IMG/VR virus record: IMGVR_UViG_3300047380_001224
Coordinates: 1-24,726 of that record
Source of the DNA: a virus
Direction: 5' to 3' (one strand)
DNA: 24,726 nt
Positions 20,831 through 24,726 of this stretch are shown here, piece after piece. The notes beneath the pieces were generated by a model. It was not told where the DNA came from, ran no database searches, and worked only from the letters and a program-made list of their open reading frames with translations. How positions within the stretch are numbered: position 1 is the first letter of the stretch; each line of letters starts with the position of its first letter. The translations under genes were made by a program, and so were the position numbers.

Positions 20831-21612
20831 GAGAACCTGACAAGACTTGGGAAATACCCTTATGGGAAACCAACCATAGCAAACAACGTTTATTCCAAGA
20901 GGAGGCGATGGACTTTCTGTCGTATAAATTGGGATATGAAATGAGCGAGGAAACAGATGACCCAACTAGAAAAGCTTACAAACACTTTGACGGATATAAT
21001 CACTACCCTGATGGGAATCTTACGGCTCTTGATTACGATAGTAGCCATCCTGTCTGGCTTTGTGCTGATTTCAACAGGTCTCCTCATTGTTGGGCTTTGC
21101 TCCAAGTTAAAAAGGCTCGTAACGGTCTTAAAAAATATGTTATTTTCGATGAAATCTTCTCCAGAGAAGCGTTGACTACTGAACAGGCTCTAAAAGCAGT
21201 GGAATTACTCAATAAATGGGGTATTTCAAAGGTTTTATTGGCTGGAGACAACACATCTAACCAAAAAAGTGGTAATTATGGTCGTGTAGGTAAAAACGAC
21301 TGGGACTACGTGAGAGAAGTGTTCGATGAACACGACATTTCGTATAAAAACGAGCTAGACATCCAAAATCCGAAGCGAAAAGTGCGTGTAGACAAGGTAA
21401 ATAACGTTATTTTTGCTGGAAAGAACGGAGAAAGACGTTTATTGGTCAACACGAGGTGCGATCACGTCATAAAAGACTATATGTACTCCATCGTGAACGA
21501 TAAAGGGCTAAAAATCGACAATGGGGATCGTGGGCATATGTCAGATGCGACAGATTATGCTATTTGGCGTAATGAAAAAGGTAATAACGCTCCAATGTAC
21601 GTGCTGCGCTAG
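20827..21612 (+). CDS. terL: Large terminase, nuclease half (TerL-C)
   Basis: 261 residues. The first 30 (REPDKTWEIPLWETNHSKQR) are the usual linker after a TerL ATPase. The RNase H-fold nuclease follows: CADFNRSP with Asp81, YVIFDEI with Glu109, LLAGDNTS with Asp141, and GHMSDATDYAIW with Asp240 and Asp243. These are the metal-binding acids that cut concatemers during headful or cos packaging. The gene has no ATPase motifs; those are in 19701-20504. Its start overlaps the resolvase-like stop in an ATGA, so all three are translated in series. Its stop shares the CTAG at 21609-21612 with the convergent gene. Confidence 0.88.
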   Translation: MREPDKTWEIPLWETNHSKQRLFQEEAMDFLSYKLGYEMSEETDDPTRKAYKHFDGYNHYPDGNLTALDYDSSHPVWLCADFNRSPHCWALLQVKKARNGLKKYVIFDEIFSREALTTEQALKAVELLNKWGISKVLLAGDNTSNQKSGNYGRVGKNDWDYVREVFDEHDISYKNELDIQNPKRKVRVDKVNNVIFAGKNGERRLLVNTRCDHVIKDYMYSIVNDKGLKIDNGDRGHMSDATDYAIWRNEKGNNAPMYVLR

Positions 21613-21995
21613 TCTCTTTTGATGGCTTTGGTGCGTTTACCCATTCCTACACGTTTTTTCTCTCTGATAGCCTCAGAAGCCTTGCCTTTCGCTCTCAGTT
21701 CTTTCCAAGTGACAGGAGTTTTGGATGAAACGCGCACAGTGGGTCGGCATTTTTTTACGCCTTTGAATTTAGCTGATCCACAAGCCTGTCCGTCTTGAGT
21801 AGTCCATTTTTCTTTCATCCATCGAGCTACACCTGTCTTACCAGACTTTTTACCCTTGTAGGTTCCACCTCTTTTCTTATATTCCTTTACAATCCACGCA
21901 GAAGCATACGCGCTAGGGAATATTTTAAACTTTCGTTTAGCTTCAGATTTGACTCTGCTGTATAGAGCTGGTTTTGCTGGTTCGTTTTTTGCCAT
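21609..21995 (-). CDS. Basic DUF5872-like phage protein
   Basis: A 128-residue very basic protein. KPALYSRVKSEAKRKFK (8-24), PSAYASAWIVKEYKKRGG (27-44) and CRPTVRVSSKTPVTW (83-97) match what I recall as DUF5872, a family of unknown function found in many phages and some large viruses. Cys72 and Cys83 might pair or bind metal. It is the only minus-strand gene in the late region. Candidate promoter elements precede it on the minus strand (TATTTTTTG-like element ending four bases before the ATG), suggesting a near-leaderless transcript. DNA or RNA binding is plausible from charge. Confidence 0.7.
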   Translation of the reverse strand: MAKNEPAKPALYSRVKSEAKRKFKIFPSAYASAWIVKEYKKRGGTYKGKKSGKTGVARWMKEKWTTQDGQACGSAKFKGVKKCRPTVRVSSKTPVTWKELRAKGKASEAIREKKRVGMGKRTKAIKRD

Positions 21996-22083
21996 AGATC
22001 AAAAATAAAAGAAAATATCACTACAAATCAATACTTTAATTTGGTATTGAATCAAAACATAAATAGTAAGTATTTTGTCGCCA
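21996..22083. promoter_or_regulatory. Divergent intergenic region with TCAATAC dyad
   Basis: TCAATAC (22028-22034) and GTATTGA (22044-22050) form a perfect 7-bp dyad with a 9-base centre. It sits midway between the divergent starts at 21995 and 22084. It could be an operator or hairpin for both genes. No strong plus-strand promoter is evident. Confidence 0.35.
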
Positions 22084-22358
22084 TGAAAGGAGTAACTAGA
22101 CTTAGCGGTGGTCGTATCAAATATAGGGGTAACACCTTTGCTGGCTTCAACAAGCCTCGTAACAGTTGGAGAGATGATAAAAAGTTTGTAGTTTTAGCTA
22201 AGAAAGGCGACAAAGTAAAGATTGTCCATTACGGTGACCCTAATATGCCCATACGCAAGAACGAACCTGCTCGCAGAAAGTCGTTCAGAGCTAGACATCG
22301 TTGCTCCACAGCAAAAGATAAATTTAGCGCACGCTACTGGTCGTGTAAAAAGTGGTAA
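22084..22358 (+). CDS. Basic phage protein of a widespread unnamed family
   Basis: A 91-residue protein starting at 22084 (MKGVTRLSGGRIKYRGNTFA). KKFVVLAKKGDKVKIVHYGD (33-52), then RRKSFRARHRC (64-74) and ARYWSCKKW (83-91), is a pattern seen in many phage genomes, commonly near portal or head genes; I know no function. The two Cys and basic C-terminus suggest nucleic-acid or metal binding. The start is chosen by family length; upstream in-frame codons look non-coding. Confidence 0.68.
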
Positions 22359-22365
22359 TCAAATA

Positions 22366-22641
22366 ATGGCAATTTCACAAGAACAGCTCAATAAAGATTT
22401 AAAATTCGAAGTAAAACAGTTACATTCTGTCATTGAGTTAATAACCAAAGACATTCAAGATATGAAAGAAGCACTGTTAGGTAACGAGTTCAACAAAGAA
22501 GGTCTCGTGTTCAAAGTCGAGAATAACGAGAAACAAATTGAAGAACTTGTAAAGTTCAAGCAAAAAATAATTGCGTGGGCTACTGGAGCTGGATTAGGTT
22601 CAGGTACATTAGTTAACTTGTTAATGGACTTAATGAAGTAA
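22366..22641 (+). CDS. Coiled-coil plus C-terminal membrane helix protein (XhlA-like)
   Basis: A 91-residue protein (MAISQEQLNKDLKFEVKQLH start). Residues about 5-66 are a coiled coil, then IIAWATGAGLGSGTLVNLLM (69-88) forms a single membrane helix at the C-terminus. This layout resembles haemolysin XhlA-type and related small phage proteins linked to holins or membrane anchoring. It sits just before the portal gene rather than with the lysis pair at 8.6-9.4 kb. It could be a second lysis factor or a head-assembly membrane anchor. Two bases separate its stop from the portal start. Confidence 0.55.
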   Translation: MAISQEQLNKDLKFEVKQLHSVIELITKDIQDMKEALLGNEFNKEGLVFKVENNEKQIEELVKFKQKIIAWATGAGLGSGTLVNLLMDLMK

Positions 22642-22643
22642 TT

Positions 22644-24203
22644 ATGATTGATTCATCTAAACTCTACTCTGTACCGAAGGATGTCGTTGAAGACATCGTA
22701 ATGAAAGAAAGCCGTCACCCATACTATAGTGTGGTGTTGGACAGGGCTAAAATCATGAATAGTTGGTTTCAGGCGGAGTACGATGAATACACAGCTATAT
22801 CTAGTACTGTGTTTTCTGACAAGTCCTATATCATTGCTCAGTCCACGATAGAGAGTAATGACGAGTACAAGGAAAGACTTGCTCGTATGAAGTTGTTTCC
22901 GCTAGAGCAGAAGTTCTTCTCAGCACAGCAGCGCATTTATGACGAAAACAACGTCAATAGGAGCTATCCTCAGAACAAAGACTTTTGGATGTACAAAGAA
23001 TCCAACTTTGATGATGCAGGGTGTTCCATTACTGAGTTCTATAGAGATAAGGTTCTATTCGTAAAAGAGGTTTTGGGTTTCGGGGCGGTAGTCACAGACC
23101 TAATGATGGATGGAGAGGGAAATCCTGTTACTGATACAGATGGTAACGTGGTTCCTTACAACTTTGTGGTTAGACCTCATGAGATATGGAACTTTGAAGT
23201 CAAGCAGGGCATATTAACGCTACTTGTAACTCGTCAAATGTATTATGACATACATAACGTAAAAAAACACAAGTGGACTGCTTATACTCCTGAATACATT
23301 TGTGTGTATACCGAAGAAAACGGAATTAAAAAGAAGACGCTTGAGATACCCAACCCATTTGGTGAGGTTCCAGCTACGCTACTCAAGGGTCAAACCGATG
23401 CTAACAGCTCGTTTATTGTTGGCAAGCCTCGTAGATACTCCTTGAAAGGTATGTACCTTGCAGCCTCAGAATTGTTCTATGACCTCAAGAAAGGTTCTGA
23501 GCTGTTTGGTCACCCTATTCCTGTACTTACAGACTCTATCGTTCGGTCTCTAGCTGGGGTCGCTGATGACGATCAATACGACTCTCGTACTATCAAAGAG
23601 GGTGTAGGTATGGCTATTATCATTCCTGATGAGCAGCAGATACCCAACAATATGTTGTATCAAGCGGATATGCAGGGTCTTCAGCATCTTAGAGATGTTA
23701 TTTTCGGTGATTTGATGTCGTTGATATTCTTGATGGCTCAAGTCAGAGACAAGTCCATTGTTAAGAGTAACGTATCAGGATCGTCTAAGAGATTTGATAA
23801 CGTAGACGAACAAGGCTTACTAGCGTCTACAGCTATGGACATGGAAATGGTAGAAATGCAAGTCCTGAAAAGAATGGCTAAGGTTCGTGACGAAGACCCT
23901 ATGGATTATAACGTTACCTACTCTAAACACTATGACTTATCTAGTGCTGCTGAGATATTCTCAGATATTACAGAGGGTATGCAATATCACGTATTGCCTC
24001 TACCGCTACTCAAGAAACTTACTGGCGAATACATGAGAAAGCGTTCTATGCCGCAAGAAGATATACAAGCGGTAATGGATCATTTTGATGAGTTTGGTAT
24101 TCCTAGAACAAGTGGTGATCTTAAAAATCTTATTGATATATTACCACAAGAAGAGCTTCAACGCCAAGCGGAACTTGGTATTGATTTAAATAGCGAGCAA
24201 TAA
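22644..24203 (+). CDS. Portal protein
   Basis: A 519-residue protein that should form the 12-subunit ring at the head-tail vertex through which DNA is packaged and ejected. Residues 1-120 are helical. KEVLGFGAVVTDLMMDGEGN (about 146-165) and EIPNPFGEVPATLLKG (about 235-250) are in the wing and stem region. IIIPDEQQIPNNMLYQADMQ (about 328-347) and the following long helix are typical of the portal core. Size, position after the terminase and before a scaffold-like gene, and these patterns support the call. No close named relative can be given without a search. Confidence 0.82.
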   Translation: MIDSSKLYSVPKDVVEDIVMKESRHPYYSVVLDRAKIMNSWFQAEYDEYTAISSTVFSDKSYIIAQSTIESNDEYKERLARMKLFPLEQKFFSAQQRIYDENNVNRSYPQNKDFWMYKESNFDDAGCSITEFYRDKVLFVKEVLGFGAVVTDLMMDGEGNPVTDTDGNVVPYNFVVRPHEIWNFEVKQGILTLLVTRQMYYDIHNVKKHKWTAYTPEYICVYTEENGIKKKTLEIPNPFGEVPATLLKGQTDANSSFIVGKPRRYSLKGMYLAASELFYDLKKGSELFGHPIPVLTDSIVRSLAGVADDDQYDSRTIKEGVGMAIIIPDEQQIPNNMLYQADMQGLQHLRDVIFGDLMSLIFLMAQVRDKSIVKSNVSGSSKRFDNVDEQGLLASTAMDMEMVEMQVLKRMAKVRDEDPMDYNVTYSKHYDLSSAAEIFSDITEGMQYHVLPLPLLKKLTGEYMRKRSMPQEDIQAVMDHFDEFGIPRTSGDLKNLIDILPQEELQRQAELGIDLNSEQ

Positions 24204-24219
24204 CTAACTTATAAACATT

Positions 24220-24726
24220 ATGAGTGAAGAAAACATAGAGTCCGTTGACGCTCCTGAGTCAACAACGGAAGAGACAACTTCTCAAAACGTACAACAGCAA
24301 CCTGAGTTCGATAAAGACAAGTTCTTTAGGGGCGCTTACAACGAAGGTAAGGGCAAAGTCGAACGAGACATGATAAGTAAATTCTCTGAAATATTAGGTG
24401 ATGATGTCAATACTCTCGATGATGCGTTCTCTTTATTGTCAAATAAAATGCAACCTGTGCAAGAAGATAAGGGGGAAGCAGACCAGTTGCGAGAATTGTT
24501 GCAACAATACCAAGAACAAGCAGAGGCAGCCAAAGAGCAATTAGCACTGAATCAAATGGAGAGTCGTATAGGCTCTGAGTTTAATTCTGCTTTTAGCGAT
24601 TTAGAGCAAGACAACGAGCTGACGCTCAGAAAAGATTACATAGAACAACTGTTCTACAACGAATATGAAATTGAGGAGAGCAATGGTCAGTTTTATGCCA
24701 CCAAAGGTGGTGTACCTGATTTAGAT
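24220..24726 (+). CDS. Scaffold-like protein (3' end outside window)
   Basis: The first 169 codons of a gene that runs past the window. The protein is highly charged and helical (MSEENIESVDAPESTTEETT start), rich in Gln and Glu, with a long coiled-coil-like stretch (LRELLQQYQEQAEAAKEQLA, about 88-107). It sits directly after the portal, where tailed phages usually encode the head scaffold. The downstream major capsid gene is presumably just beyond the window. Confidence 0.7.
   Translation, partial: MSEENIESVDAPESTTEETTSQNVQQQPEFDKDKFFRGAYNEGKGKVERDMISKFSEILGDDVNTLDDAFSLLSNKMQPVQEDKGEADQLRELLQQYQEQAEAAKEQLALNQMESRIGSEFNSAFSDLEQDNELTLRKDYIEQLFYNEYEIEESNGQFYATKGGVPDLD

Noticed and set aside
1-24726. 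CRISPR array, tRNA genes, integrase or transposase
   Set aside because: No evenly spaced direct repeats with unique spacers, no cloverleaf sequences, and no integrase. The only recombinase-like gene is the degenerate domain at 20486.

Overview
The window is a piece of a tailed double-stranded DNA phage genome (Caudoviricetes). It carries a split large terminase, a portal, the start of a scaffold gene, a very long tail fibre, a lysis pair, a RecE/ERF-type recombination set and a DnaB-like helicase. No tRNA, integrase, CRISPR array or bacterial housekeeping gene is visible, so a lytic lifestyle is the simplest reading. The sequence is AT-rich. The tail-fibre modules and several small basic proteins resemble those of marine phages. 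The host cannot be fixed from this window. Several promoters fit the Bacteroidota pattern (TTG, 20 bases, TAnnTTTG at 7 of 8), and many structural and replication genes lack a Shine-Dalgarno (SD) site. The accessory genes at 14.2-17.8 kb do carry GAGG-type sites, which argues the other way.

Layout. 1-7500 (+): the 3' part of a tail fibre of at least 2,323 residues, then two small paralogous genes. 7484-7910 (+): a short unit with its own promoter and palindrome, encoding a coiled-coil protein and a tiny basic protein. 7861-9378 (-): endolysin, holin-like protein, a stand-alone DnaA domain IV protein and a small membrane protein. 9379-9735: no gene, but a lysis promoter and three stacked minus-strand terminators. 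9736-13541 (-): a compact replication and recombination operon running from an unknown protein through RecE-like nuclease, ERF annealing protein, Mrr-like nuclease, winged-helix protein and DnaB-like helicase to a putative ssDNA-binding protein. 13542-13592: a divergent control region with a perfect dyad. 13593-14010 (+): a replication initiator-like gene containing three iterons, two AT-rich 13-mers and a DnaA box, which looks like the phage origin. 14022-17824 (+): a dozen small accessory genes, mostly of unknown function, with two near-identical 33-bp repeats and three terminators. 17825-18367: AT-rich control region with a late promoter. 18368-24726 (+): packaging and head genes.

Two systems stand out. 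First, the phage encodes only the DNA-binding domain of DnaA, and the window holds two perfect DnaA boxes. One sits inside the promoter next to the putative origin. The other overlaps the -10 end and start site of the promoter upstream of the DnaA-like gene itself. This suggests a small DnaA-box-binding regulator linking replication and transcription. Second, the large terminase is split at its ATPase-nuclease linker into two genes, and a degenerate serine-recombinase-like gene fills the gap exactly, overlapping both halves. Both readings are inferences from sequence alone.
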